From Geothrix sp. 21YS21S-2 (GTDB lineage Bacteria; Acidobacteriota; Holophagae; Holophagales; Holophagaceae), in contig NZ_CP132910.1 in assembly GCF_030846775.1 (NCBI RefSeq), forward strand, positions 4,467,001 through 4,531,000: a DNA stretch of 64,000 bases. Reading direction: 5' to 3'. Each line of letters starts with the position of its first letter. Position 1 is the first letter of the stretch. The notes beneath the pieces were generated by a model. The model did no database searches. It had not been told where the DNA came from and saw only the letters and a program-made list of their open reading frames with translations. A program made the translations under genes and the position numbers. Of this stretch, positions 35,474 through 43,506 are shown piece by piece.

Positions 35474-37806
35474 AATTCCTGGTGCTCAGTCCGGTGGATG
35501 ATCTCGTTCTGCAGTTCCCGTGACAGGTCGCAGAAGTAGTCCGAGTATCCCGCCACCCGCACGATGAGGTCCCGGTGGCCGCCCGGGTCGGCCTGGGCCT
35601 CCTTCAGGGTGGCGGCGGTGACCACGTTGAACTGGACGTGGTGGCCGTCCATCTTGAAGTAGCCGCGCACCAGATGGAGGAGGCGGTCGATGCCGTCCTC
35701 CCCGGCCAGGAGGCCCGGCGTGAACTTCATGTTGAGGAGGGTGCCGCCGGTCTTCACGTGGTCCATCTTCCCGGCGGAGCGCAGGACGGCGGTGGGGCCG
35801 GACCGGTCCGCGCCCTGCACGGGGGAGATGCCCTCGGAGACGGGCTTCCCGGCCTTCCTGCCGTCGGCCGACGCCTGGCACACCTGGCCGAAGTACACGT
35901 GGCAGGTGGTGGGCAGCATCTCCAGGCGGTAGGCGCCGCCCTTGCCGTTGGGGCGGCCGTCCACGGCGTGGAAGAGGAACCGGAAGACCCGCACCATGAC
36001 GTCGTCCGCCGCCGGGTCGTCGTTGCCGTACTTCGGGGCCTTGTGGAGGAGGCGCTGGCGCAGGACCTCGCTGCCGGCGAAATCCGCGTCCAGGGCCGCG
36101 ACGAGTTCCGGCAGCGCGGACGGGCCCAGGGCCTTGATGGCGGCAAGGCTGTCGGTGACGGTGCCGATGCCCACGGCCTGGATGAAGGTGTTGTTGTACC
36201 GGGCGCCGCCCGCGTTGTAGTCCTGGCCCCGCTTGATGCAGTCGTCGGTGAGCACGGACAGGAAGGGCGCGGGCATGCGCGTGGCGTAGAGGCGCTCGAT
36301 GAGCTGGTTGCCGCGGATCTTGATGTCCAGGAAATGGCGGGTCTGGGCCTCGAAGGCGGCCATGGCCTCCTCGAAGGTGGCGGGCGTTCCCGTGCGCGGC
36401 CCCAGGGGCTTTCCGGTGCGGGCGTCCACGCCGTCGTGGAGGGCCAGCTCGAGCATCTTGGGCAGGTTGAAGTAGCCGGTGAGGATGTAGGCCTCCTTGC
36501 CGAAGGCGCCCACCTCCACGCACCCGGAGCACCCGCCCTCCCGGGCGTCCTCCAGGGACTTGCCCTGGCGCAGCTGCTCCTCCACCACCGCGTCCGCGTT
36601 GAACAGCGAAGGGAATCCGTAGCCGTTGCGGATCACCCGCAGCGCGCGCCTGAGCACGGCGTCGGGGGTCTTGCGGGAGACCTGCACGTTGCTGCTGGGC
36701 TGGAGGAGGTGCATCTCCTCGACGATCTCCAGCAGGAGCTCCGTGAGCTCGTTGCTGCCGTCGCTGCCGTCCGGCAGGAGCCCGGCAAGGTTCAGGTTGG
36801 CGAAATCGGTGTAGGTGCCGCTCTCGGCCGCCGTGACGCCCACCTTGGGGGGCGCGGTGTGGTTGTTGAACTTCACGAAGAAGCACTCCAGCAGCTCCCG
36901 CGCCGCCTCCCGGGTGAGGGTGGCGTCCTTCAGTCCGGCCCGGTAGAAGGGCAGGAGGTGCTGGTCCAGGTGCCCGGGGCTGAAGGCGTCCCAGCCGTTG
37001 AGCTCGGTGATGACGCCCTGGTGGCAGAACCAGTAGTACTGCAGCGCCTCCTGGAAATCCCGCGGCGCCTGGGCCGGCACCCGCCGGCACACCGCGGCGA
37101 TGCGCAGCAGCTCCTCCCGTCGAGCCGGGCCGCACGCCAGGGCCTGGCGTTCCGCTTCCTGCGCGTGACGCTCCGCAAGGAGGATCAGGGCGTCGCAGGA
37201 GATGCGCATGGCCTCCAGCTCGGCGCGCTTGTCGCCGGCCTCGGGGTCCCTTTCGAAATCCAGGGCCGCGTCGCTGCGCCGGATGTCCTCCTGGAAATCC
37301 CGCAGGCCCCGGGTGTAGATCTTGCCGTCCAGGACGGTGTGCCCCGGCGCCCGCTGCTCCATGAACTCCGTGAAGACCCCCGCGTCGTAGGCCTCGAGCC
37401 ACTCCGGCGGCAGCAGGGCCCAGATCTGGTCCCGCAGGCTCCGGTCCCGCCAGTAGGGGATGACGTCCCGCTCGTAGGCCTCGACCATGGCCGCGTCCAC
37501 GCGGTAGCGGGTCATGGGCCGGGAGTCCAGGATTCGCAGGTCCTCCACGGAATGGCAGGTGAGTTCGGGGAAGGTGGGCACGGCCTTGGGGCGCGGTCCG
37601 CGCTCGCCCACGATCAGTTCCCCGTCGCCGATCCACACCGTCTTGTGCCGGCAGAGGTGCTGGAAGGCCAGGGCCCGCATGACCGGGACGGCGTGCTTGC
37701 CCAGGTGCTCACGGTAGAAGGCGGTGACCAGCTGCGCCCGTTCGGGGCTCAGGGAGGGGACGGCCTCCAGGCTTTCCTGGCGGAGACGGGCGGTGCGTTC
37801 GTTCAT
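35470..37806 (-). CDS. hypD: Glycyl radical enzyme, trans-4-hydroxy-L-proline dehydratase type
   Basis: 778 residues. The C-terminal glycyl radical loop is RVAGYSDYFCDLSRELQ. The active-site thiyl cysteine and acid are in GCSGCVEVGAFGKEAY (about residue 428, CxE pattern). TGYFNLPKMLELALHDG, MPAPFLSVLTDDCIKRG, YNAGGARYNN, MLPTTCHVYFG and KTGGTLLNMKFTP track the HypD of Clostridioides difficile almost motif by motif. HypD dehydrates trans-4-hydroxyproline to pyrroline-5-carboxylate, which ProC reduces to proline. Other pyruvate formate-lyase-like activities are less likely. Preceded by its activase with a 4-nt overlap. Oxygen-sensitive chemistry implies use under anoxia. Confidence 0.88.
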   Translation of the reverse strand: MNERTARLRQESLEAVPSLSPERAQLVTAFYREHLGKHAVPVMRALAFQHLCRHKTVWIGDGELIVGERGPRPKAVPTFPELTCHSVEDLRILDSRPMTRYRVDAAMVEAYERDVIPYWRDRSLRDQIWALLPPEWLEAYDAGVFTEFMEQRAPGHTVLDGKIYTRGLRDFQEDIRRSDAALDFERDPEAGDKRAELEAMRISCDALILLAERHAQEAERQALACGPARREELLRIAAVCRRVPAQAPRDFQEALQYYWFCHQGVITELNGWDAFSPGHLDQHLLPFYRAGLKDATLTREAARELLECFFVKFNNHTAPPKVGVTAAESGTYTDFANLNLAGLLPDGSDGSNELTELLLEIVEEMHLLQPSSNVQVSRKTPDAVLRRALRVIRNGYGFPSLFNADAVVEEQLRQGKSLEDAREGGCSGCVEVGAFGKEAYILTGYFNLPKMLELALHDGVDARTGKPLGPRTGTPATFEEAMAAFEAQTRHFLDIKIRGNQLIERLYATRMPAPFLSVLTDDCIKRGQDYNAGGARYNNTFIQAVGIGTVTDSLAAIKALGPSALPELVAALDADFAGSEVLRQRLLHKAPKYGNDDPAADDVMVRVFRFLFHAVDGRPNGKGGAYRLEMLPTTCHVYFGQVCQASADGRKAGKPVSEGISPVQGADRSGPTAVLRSAGKMDHVKTGGTLLNMKFTPGLLAGEDGIDRLLHLVRGYFKMDGHHVQFNVVTAATLKEAQADPGGHRDLIVRVAGYSDYFCDLSRELQNEIIHRTEHQEF

Positions 37807-38636
37807 GACTGACCTCCGACCTTGATTCCATGGTTCCTGAAGCGCTGCGCCAGCTCCTCCATGCGCTCCGGCGCGGGGGGCCGGAGGCCGTCCAGGGCGT
37901 AGTGCCTGCCCAGGCGCGCGAACTTCGCCGAACCGGTGGCGTGGTAGGGCAGGAGGTCCACCTGCGCGCCGGGAAGGGTGGCCACGAAGCGGGCCGTGGC
38001 GTCCATGTTCGCGTCGTCGTCGTTGACCCCCGGGACCACCGGCACGCGGACCCGGAGGTTCGGGTGGGTCCTGCCCAGGGCCTCGAGCGCCGTGAGGATC
38101 TCCGCGTTGTCCACGCCCGTCCAGTGCAGGTGGCGCGGGCCGTCCATGTGCTTGAGGTCGAAGAGGACGAGGTCGGCCAGCGCGGCGGTCTCCTGCAGGC
38201 GCCCTGCGGGCAGGCCGCAGGTGTCCAGGGCCGTATGCACGCCCCGGGCCCGCAGCGCGGCCAGGGCCGCCCCCACGAACGCGGCCTGGAGCAGGGGCTC
38301 GCCGCCCGAGAATGTGACGCCCCCGCCGGACTCGTCGAAGAAGATGCGGTCCCGCAGCACCTCCTCCACCAGCTCCTCCACCTCCACGTCCCGGCCCAGC
38401 ATGCGGCGCGCGCCGGTGGGGCAGGCTTCGGCCTTGGCGTCCTCCGGGAAGGGGCCGCAGGTGCCGCACCGGATGCACAGGCCCTCCTGGAGCACCGCCT
38501 CCCGGCAGGGGGACTGGCTCTCGGGGTTGTGGCACCAGGCGCAGTCCAGGGGGCAGCCTTTCATGAACACGGTGGTGCGCAGGCCCGGGCCGTCGTGGAG
38601 GGAGAAACGCTGGATGTTGAAGACCCGTCCCTTCAC
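37803..38636 (-). CDS. Glycyl radical enzyme activase (radical SAM)
   Basis: 277 residues. The radical SAM cluster is FMKGCPLDCAWCHNPE (CxxxCxxC near residues 29-36). A ferredoxin-like insert has CIRCGTC followed by ACPTGARR, enough for one auxiliary 4Fe-4S cluster where many activases have two. VTFSGGEPLLQ is the SAM-binding GGE motif. It abstracts a hydrogen from the glycine of the adjacent hydroxyproline dehydratase. It overlaps that gene and the GntR gene by 4 nt each, so subunit balance is translationally coupled. Confidence 0.92.
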   Translation of the reverse strand: MKGRVFNIQRFSLHDGPGLRTTVFMKGCPLDCAWCHNPESQSPCREAVLQEGLCIRCGTCGPFPEDAKAEACPTGARRMLGRDVEVEELVEEVLRDRIFFDESGGGVTFSGGEPLLQAAFVGAALAALRARGVHTALDTCGLPAGRLQETAALADLVLFDLKHMDGPRHLHWTGVDNAEILTALEALGRTHPNLRVRVPVVPGVNDDDANMDATARFVATLPGAQVDLLPYHATGSAKFARLGRHYALDGLRPPAPERMEELAQRFRNHGIKVGGQS

Positions 38637-39298
38637 GCGCGCTCCTGGAAGTAGACCTGGTTGACGAAGGCCTCCTGCACCTTGAAGCCCCAGTGCACGT
38701 CCCGGAGGTAGGCCGCCGCGTCCTCGAACCGGCCCTTTTCCAGGAGGTCGACCATCTCCTCGTGCTCCCGCAGGCCGCTGTTCTCCCAGCTGGTGTGGAT
38801 CCGCTCGAACTTCCGGCTCCAGTCGTAGAGCTGCTGCTTCTTCAGGTGGACCAGGGCGGTGATGCGCCGGTTCCCCTGGCGCTCCAGGAAGAAGTCGTGG
38901 AACGCGTAGTTGTGGGCGTAGTAGGCGTGCCAGTCCCCGGCTTCCACGGCCGCGGTGGCCAGCCGGTCCAGCTCCCGGAGCCGGGCGAGGTCCCCGGGGC
39001 CCAGGGGCGCCGAGGCCAGCACGGCGCTGGCTTCCAGGGCCCCCACCAGCTGGTAGATCTCCTTGATGTCCGTGGCGTCCAGGGCCCGCACCGATACCCC
39101 CCGGCGGGGGGAGATGGTGACGAACTCCTCGGCCTCGAGCTGGATAAGGGCGTCCCGCAGCGGGGTCCGGCTCACCCCCAGTTCCGCGGCGAGGCGGTTG
39201 AGGTCCAGGAAGGCCGAGCTGGTCAGCGCGCCCGACTTGAGCTCGGCCTTCAGGTGGTCGTAGACCTGTTCCCGCAGGGACTTCGCGACGATGGCCAT
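38633..39298 (-). CDS. GntR-family (FCD) transcriptional regulator
   Basis: 221 residues. The winged-helix domain comprises LREQVYDHLKAELKSGAL, LDLNRLAAELGVSRTPLRDAL and an LEAEEFVTISPRRGVSVR wing (residues 8-75). The C-terminal helical FCD domain has YAHNYAFHDFFLERQGN with metal-binding-type Asp/His residues. The long open frame upstream belongs to another frame of the M24 gene; the ATG at 39298 lies 2 nt after that gene's stop. Position inside the hydroxyproline operon suggests it senses hydroxyproline or pyrroline-5-carboxylate and binds the inverted repeat at 40691-40709. Confidence 0.9.
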   Translation of the reverse strand: MAIVAKSLREQVYDHLKAELKSGALTSSAFLDLNRLAAELGVSRTPLRDALIQLEAEEFVTISPRRGVSVRALDATDIKEIYQLVGALEASAVLASAPLGPGDLARLRELDRLATAAVEAGDWHAYYAHNYAFHDFFLERQGNRRITALVHLKKQQLYDWSRKFERIHTSWENSGLREHEEMVDLLEKGRFEDAAAYLRDVHWGFKVQEAFVNQVYFQERA

Positions 39299-39300
39299 GG

Positions 39301-40671
39301 TCACCCCCGGGCCGCTTCGATCTCGAGGGCGGTGCGGGGCTTGGGCGGGCCCAGGCGGCGGGCTCCGGTGGCGGTCACCAGGAAGTCCTCCTCGATGCGC
39401 AGGCCGCCGAAGCCCGCGTAGGCCTCCAGGGCGCCGTAGTCGATGAAGTCCCTGAAGCGGCCCTCGGCGCGCCAGCGCTCCGTCAGCTCGGGCATGAAGT
39501 AGATGCCGGGCTCCACCGTGAGGACGAAGCCCTCCTGGAGCTCCCGGGCCAGGCGCAGGGACTTCAGGCCGAACTGGGTGCTGCGGGGCCGGCCCTCGTA
39601 GCCCACCAGGGTTTCGCCCAGATTCTCCATGTCGTGCACGTCCAGGCCCATGAGGTGCCCCAGCCCGCAGGGGAAGAAGAGGGCGTGGGCCCCCTGGTCC
39701 ACGGCGTCCTCGACGTCTCCCTTCATCAGTCCCAGGTCCTTGAGGCCGGCCGCGAGGGTCCGGCAGGCCAGGAGATGGACCTCCCTGAAGTCGATGCCCG
39801 GGCGCAGCGCCCCCTCCGCGGCCAGGAAGGCCCCGAGGACCAGGTCGTGGATGTCCCGCTGGCGCGCGGTGAACGCGCGGTCCACGGGGAAGGTGCTGGA
39901 CAGGTCCCCGGCGTAGTGGCCCGCCGTCTCCGCGCCCGCGTCCAGGAGGAAGAGCTGGCCGCTCTCCAGGGTGTTGCCGTAGTGGTGGTTGTGCAGCACG
40001 CCGCCCCGGACGGTGGCGATGACGGGGAAGGAGAGCCCGCCGCCGGCGGCCAGGGCGATGTCGGTGACGCGGCCCATGATCTCGGCCTCCCGCATGCCGG
40101 GGCGGGCCATGGCCATGGCCTCCAGGTGCATGCGCACCGAGGTGTCCACGGCGCGTTCGATCTCCTCGACCTCGGCGGGGGACTTCCGGATGCGCAGTTC
40201 CGCCACGGCGCGGATGAAGGCCGCCGAGGGCTGGGGGGCGCGGGGGCCCAGGCCCTCGAGGAGGCGCAGGTGGTGTTCGGCCCGGTAGGGAGGCAGGATG
40301 TGCACGGGACGCCCGGAGGCCTGGGCCCGGCAGAGGTGCTCCTTCAGGGCCGCTGCGGGGGCGGTGAAGGCGATGCCGGCGGCGTCGGCGAGGTCCCGCA
40401 CCAGGGGTTGGGGCCCCATCCACACGATGTCGTCCAGGGTGCAGTCGTCCCCGAACAGGGTGGCGCGGTCCTCGTCCAGGTCCAGGATGGCCGCGAAGCC
40501 CGGGCGGTCCACGCCCGTGAAATAGAGGAAGGTGCTGTCCTGCCGGAACGGGAAGGCGTTGTCGGCGTAGTTCATGGGGCTCTCCTCGTTGCCGAGGAGG
40601 AGCAGGATGCCCGAGGGAATCTGCGCCTTGAGGCGGTTGCGGCGCTCCGCGCAGGGAAGGGAACCGGGCAT
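39301..40671 (-). CDS. M24 Xaa-Pro aminopeptidase/prolidase
   Basis: 456 residues. An N-terminal aminopeptidase P domain (GILLLLGNEESPMNY, FRQDSTFLYFTGVDRPGFAA) precedes the pita-bread catalytic domain, with metal ligands in LLDAGAETAGHYAGDLSSTF, GLGHLMGLDVHD, TVEPGIYF and GGLRIEEDF. It removes residues ahead of proline or splits X-Pro dipeptides. As first gene of the hydroxyproline operon it can free (hydroxy)proline from collagen-like peptides. The ATG at 40671 has GGAG 7 nt upstream. Farther upstream residues overlap the operator and are not protein-like. Confidence 0.92.
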   Translation of the reverse strand: MPGSLPCAERRNRLKAQIPSGILLLLGNEESPMNYADNAFPFRQDSTFLYFTGVDRPGFAAILDLDEDRATLFGDDCTLDDIVWMGPQPLVRDLADAAGIAFTAPAAALKEHLCRAQASGRPVHILPPYRAEHHLRLLEGLGPRAPQPSAAFIRAVAELRIRKSPAEVEEIERAVDTSVRMHLEAMAMARPGMREAEIMGRVTDIALAAGGGLSFPVIATVRGGVLHNHHYGNTLESGQLFLLDAGAETAGHYAGDLSSTFPVDRAFTARQRDIHDLVLGAFLAAEGALRPGIDFREVHLLACRTLAAGLKDLGLMKGDVEDAVDQGAHALFFPCGLGHLMGLDVHDMENLGETLVGYEGRPRSTQFGLKSLRLARELQEGFVLTVEPGIYFMPELTERWRAEGRFRDFIDYGALEAYAGFGGLRIEEDFLVTATGARRLGPPKPRTALEIEAARG

Positions 40672-40690
40672 GGGGGACTCCAGAGGAAAG

Positions 40691-40709
40691 CTGATATCTA
40701 ATATATCAG
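40691..40709. promoter_or_regulatory. Operator of the hydroxyproline operon
   Basis: CTGATAT and ATATCAG form a perfect 7-bp inverted repeat around CTAAT, 19 bp in total, 20 nt upstream of the M24 gene start. It is AT-rich in a GC-rich setting and is the size expected for an FCD-GntR dimer. The adjacent GntR is the natural candidate; binding is inferred. Confidence 0.65.
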
Positions 40710-40737
40710 ATTTCAAATCGCTCCCTGCACGGAACCC

Positions 40738-40767
40738 TTGACATCGCCATTGCACCCTGTTTCTAGT
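40738..40767 (+). promoter_or_regulatory. Promoter of the ilv leader transcript
   Basis: A perfect TTGACA (40738-40743) is followed 18 bp later by TCTAGT (40762-40767). Transcription would begin near 40774, almost at the leader ATG (40776), so the leader peptide mRNA is probably leaderless or nearly so. Confidence 0.6.
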
Positions 40768-40775
40768 TGAAATCA

Positions 40776-40913
40776 ATGATGACCATGTCCCGCACCTTCG
40801 CCCCCGCCGCCGGCCACGCCGGTTTGGCCGGCGTCCGCGCGCTCGGGACCGTCCTCGCCCTTAGCAACCTGTCGGTGGTCGTAATTATTGACCACGGGGC
40901 GGGGGCCATCTAG
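40776..40913 (+). CDS. Branched-chain amino-acid leader peptide (attenuator control)
   Basis: A 45-codon ORF ending TAG at 40911-40913. Its last third reads LGTVLALSNLSVVVIIDHGAG, with three Val and two Ile codons in a row at 40875-40889 and several Leu codons just before, resembling the E. coli ilv leader run SVVVIII. GGGGCGG at 40896-40902 can pair with CCGCCCC at 40937-40943 (antiterminator), which competes with the terminator at 40939-40964. A ribosome stalled on Val/Ile codons would favour read-through to lysR-ilvA; one reaching the stop would cover 40896-40902. Alternative starts are ATG 40779 and 40785. Confidence 0.8.
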   Translation: MMTMSRTFAPAAGHAGLAGVRALGTVLALSNLSVVVIIDHGAGAI

Positions 40914-40938
40914 CCAGCAGAACCAGTTCACCCCTTCC

Positions 40939-40969
40939 GCCCCGCACCCCAAAGGTCGCGGGGCTTTTT
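40939..40969 (+). terminator. Attenuator terminator before lysR-ilvA
   Basis: GCCCCGCACC (40939-40948) pairs with GGT-C-GCGGGGC (40954-40964, one bulged C) around a 5-nt loop, followed by TTTTT (40965-40969). It ends 16 nt before the LysR start, so its only evident use is premature termination of the leader transcript. Confidence 0.85.
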
Positions 40970-40985
40970 CGTTCTGGAGTCCTCC

Positions 40986-41882
40986 ATGAACCTGTCCGAT
41001 CTCGAGATCCTGGTGTGCCTCGCCGAGGAGGGGAGCTTCTCCCGCGTCGCCGAGAAGCTCAACCGCTCCCAGCCCGCCGTGAGCCAGGCCATCCGGCGCC
41101 TGGAGGAGACCTTCGAGGTGCAGCTCCTGGACCGCACCTCCCGGCGCGCGGTGCTCACGGGGGCCGGCTCGGCGCTGGTGTCCTACGCCGGGCGCATGCT
41201 CCACCTGTGGGACGGGGCGGTCAAGACCATGGCGGAGCGCCGCAACGGCAAGCGCGGGGTGCTCCGCCTTGCGGCCAACGGGCTCCTGTGCGACTACCTC
41301 CTGCCGTCCCTCATCGAGGGCTTCCGTCTGGACCACCCGCACGCCAAGATCGAGCTGGTGCAGTGTCCGGCCTCCGGGATCCCCACGGCCCTCCTGGACC
41401 AGGACCTGGATTTCGGCTTCCTCTCCTATGCGCCCAGCCACCGGGACCTGGAGACCCAGGCCCTCTTCCGGGACGACCTGGTGCTGGCGGTGCCCCCGCA
41501 GCACCCCTTCGCGCGCTTCAGCCAGGTGAGCTTCCAGCAGATGGCGGGGGAGGCCTTCCTGGCCCACTCGGCCGCCTCGCCCAGCCGCAAGCGCCTGGAC
41601 TACCAGTTCGGACAGGAAGGGGTCGCGCTCCGGGTCGCCATGGAGCTGCCCAGCCTCGAGTCCATCAAGCGCTTCGTCGCCGCCGGCGCCGGCATCGCCA
41701 TCCTGCCCCGGCTCTGTCTTGAGCGGGAGCTGAAGGACGGCAGCCTCGTCGCGCCGCGCATGAAGTCCCAGTCCATCGGCCGTGACATCCGGGTGGCCTG
41801 GCGCCGCACCCGGGGCGCCTCGCCCCTGGCCGGCGACTTCCTCGACCAGACGGCCCGGAGGTTCAAATGCAGGGCAGCCTAG
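40986..41882 (+). CDS. LysR-family regulator cotranscribed with ilvA
   Basis: 298 residues. The helix-turn-helix is LEILVCLAEEGSFSRVAEKL with NRSQPAVSQAIRRLE as recognition helix. The effector-binding domain follows from residue ~90 (GVLRLAANGLLCDYLLPSL, FVAAGAGIAILPRLCLE). It sits between the Val/Ile attenuator and ilvA and overlaps ilvA by 16 nt, so it is itself controlled by branched-chain amino-acid supply. It may act like IlvY on other ilv genes; the target is unknown. Confidence 0.88.
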   Translation: MNLSDLEILVCLAEEGSFSRVAEKLNRSQPAVSQAIRRLEETFEVQLLDRTSRRAVLTGAGSALVSYAGRMLHLWDGAVKTMAERRNGKRGVLRLAANGLLCDYLLPSLIEGFRLDHPHAKIELVQCPASGIPTALLDQDLDFGFLSYAPSHRDLETQALFRDDLVLAVPPQHPFARFSQVSFQQMAGEAFLAHSAASPSRKRLDYQFGQEGVALRVAMELPSLESIKRFVAAGAGIAILPRLCLERELKDGSLVAPRMKSQSIGRDIRVAWRRTRGASPLAGDFLDQTARRFKCRAA

Positions 41883-43390
41883 ATCCGGAGGGTCTGGCGG
41901 TCTTCAACGGCATGCTCACCGCGCCCGTGTACGACGTGGCCGTGGAGTCCCCCCTGGAGGCCGCCCCGCTCCTTTCCGCCGCCCTGGGCAACCGGGTCTG
42001 GTTCAAGCGCGAGGACCTGCAGCCCGTCTTCTCCTTCAAGCTGCGGGGAGCCTACGCCAAGATGGCGAAGCTCGGGACGGACGAGCTCGCCCGGGGCGTG
42101 GTGGCGGCCTCGGCGGGGAACCACGCCCAGGGCGTGGCCCTGGCGGCGAAGAGGCTGGGCTGCAGGGCGGTCATCGTCATGCCCCTGACGACCCCTGCCA
42201 TCAAGGTGGACGCGGTGCGGCGCCTGGGCGGGGAGGTGCGGCTCCACGGCGACTCCTTCGACGAGGCCGCCGCCGAGGCCCGGCGCCTGGCGGAGGAGGG
42301 GCTGACGCCCATCCACCCCTACGACGACCCGGACGTCATCGCCGGGCAGGGCACGGTCGGTCTGGAACTGCTCCGCCAGCGGCCCCGGGGCCTGGACGCG
42401 GTGTTCGTCCCGGTGGGCGGGGGCGGGCTCATCGCCGGCGTGGCCACCTGCATCAAGCGGCTCATGCCCGCCATCCGCGTCATCGGCGTCGAGCCCGCGG
42501 ACTCCGACTGCCTGGCCCGGGCCCTGGCCGCGGGCCGGCCCGTGAAGCTCGACCACGCCGGGATCTTCGCGGACGGCGTGGCGGTGCGCCAGGTGGGGGA
42601 GCTCCCCTTCCGCCTGTGCCGCAACACCGTCGACGAGGTGGTGCGGGTGGGCACGGACGAGATCTGCGCGGCCATCAAGGACGTCTTCTCCGAGAACCGC
42701 ACCGTGCTGGAACCCAGCGGCGCCCTGTCGGTGGCGGGCCTGCGGAAGTGGTCGGAGGGCAGGAAGGGCCTGGACCTGGCGGCCATCCTCAGCGGGGCGA
42801 ACCTCAACTTCGACCGGCTCCGCTTCGTGGCGGAACGGGCGGGGTCCGGGGAACAGCGGGAGGCCCTGTTCGCGGTGGTCATCCCCGAGCGCCCCGGCAG
42901 CTTCCGGGCCTTCTGCGAGCTCATCGGGAACCGCTCCATCACGGAGTTCAACTACCGCTACTCGGACGCGTCCAGCGCGCGGATCTTCGTGGGGATCCAG
43001 GTGTCGGGCCGCGGGGAGGTGGACGCGCTCATGGCGCTCTTCCACGCCAACGGACTCGTGGCGGTGGACCTCACCGACAACGAGCTGGCCAAGCTCCACC
43101 TGCGCCACCTGGCCTGGGGCTTCACGCCCAACCCGGAGCTGGAGCGGGTGTACCGGTTCGAGTTCCCCGAGCGCCCCGGCGCTCTGCTGCGCTTCCTGAC
43201 GCGCATGAGCCAGGGCTGGAACATCACGCTCTTCCACTACCGCAACCACGGCGCCGACGTGGGCCGGGTGCTCGCGGGCATGGAGGTGCCGCGGGAGGAC
43301 GAGGGCGCCTTCTGGACCTTCCTGGGGGAGCTGGGGTACGAATGGACGGACGAGAAGGACAATCCGGCCTACCGCTTCTTCCTGGCTTGA
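41867..43390 (+). CDS. ilvA: Biosynthetic threonine ammonia-lyase
   Basis: A 507-residue fold-type II PLP enzyme. The PLP lysine lies in FSFKLRGAYAK (near residue 57), the glycine-rich phosphate cup in VPVGGGGLIAGVA. The C-terminal regulatory half has two ACT-like repeats, beginning FAVVIPERPGSFRAFCELI and YRFEFPERPGALLRFLTRM, as in the feedback-inhibited E. coli IlvA. It makes 2-ketobutyrate, the first committed step to isoleucine. Controlled by the Val/Ile attenuator upstream. Its stop codon lies inside the predicted -35 box of the next unit. Confidence 0.95.
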   Translation: MQGSLDPEGLAVFNGMLTAPVYDVAVESPLEAAPLLSAALGNRVWFKREDLQPVFSFKLRGAYAKMAKLGTDELARGVVAASAGNHAQGVALAAKRLGCRAVIVMPLTTPAIKVDAVRRLGGEVRLHGDSFDEAAAEARRLAEEGLTPIHPYDDPDVIAGQGTVGLELLRQRPRGLDAVFVPVGGGGLIAGVATCIKRLMPAIRVIGVEPADSDCLARALAAGRPVKLDHAGIFADGVAVRQVGELPFRLCRNTVDEVVRVGTDEICAAIKDVFSENRTVLEPSGALSVAGLRKWSEGRKGLDLAAILSGANLNFDRLRFVAERAGSGEQREALFAVVIPERPGSFRAFCELIGNRSITEFNYRYSDASSARIFVGIQVSGRGEVDALMALFHANGLVAVDLTDNELAKLHLRHLAWGFTPNPELERVYRFEFPERPGALLRFLTRMSQGWNITLFHYRNHGADVGRVLAGMEVPREDEGAFWTFLGELGYEWTDEKDNPAYRFFLA

Positions 43391-43415
43391 CCCGGGATGC
43401 CCCATGCCCAATACT
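43387..43415 (+). promoter_or_regulatory. Predicted promoter of the asnB leader
   Basis: TTGACC (43387-43392) overlaps the ilvA stop codon. After a 17-bp spacer comes AATACT (43410-43415). The start of transcription would fall about 43421-43423, on the ATG at 43422. The match is moderate (4 of 6 at -10), and read-through from ilvA is an alternative. Confidence 0.5.
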
Positions 43416-43421
43416 TCCACC

Positions 43422-43481
43422 ATGACTTTCGCGTCCGTCAACTTCGCCAATATCAATCCGCCCCCGGGGTGGAGTTGGTGA
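43422..43481 (+). CDS. Asparagine-containing leader peptide before asnB
   Basis: A 19-codon ORF, MTFASVNFANINPPPGWSW, ending TGA at 43479-43481. Three of six consecutive codons (43440-43457) are Asn. An in-frame ATG at 43404 would add six residues including one more Asn. GGGGTGG (43466-43472) can pair with CCGCCCC (43504-43510), which shares bases with the terminator stem at 43507-43526. A ribosome stalled at the Asn codons leaves 43466-43472 free, so the antiterminator forms; one at the stop covers it, so the terminator forms. This is the layout of amino-acid attenuation, with the product of AsnB as the sensed amino acid. Confidence 0.7.
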   Translation: MTFASVNFANINPPPGWSW

Positions 43482-43506
43482 TCTGACCGGATCGTCCTCG
43501 CTTCCG

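Noticed and set aside
43397-43486. Alternative leader frame starting ATG 43397 with several Gln codons
   Set aside because: The frame is open, and Gln is a substrate of AsnB, but the Asn-coding frame has the better promoter spacing, codons clustered at the right distance and a stop that would mask the antiterminator. Kept only as an alternative.
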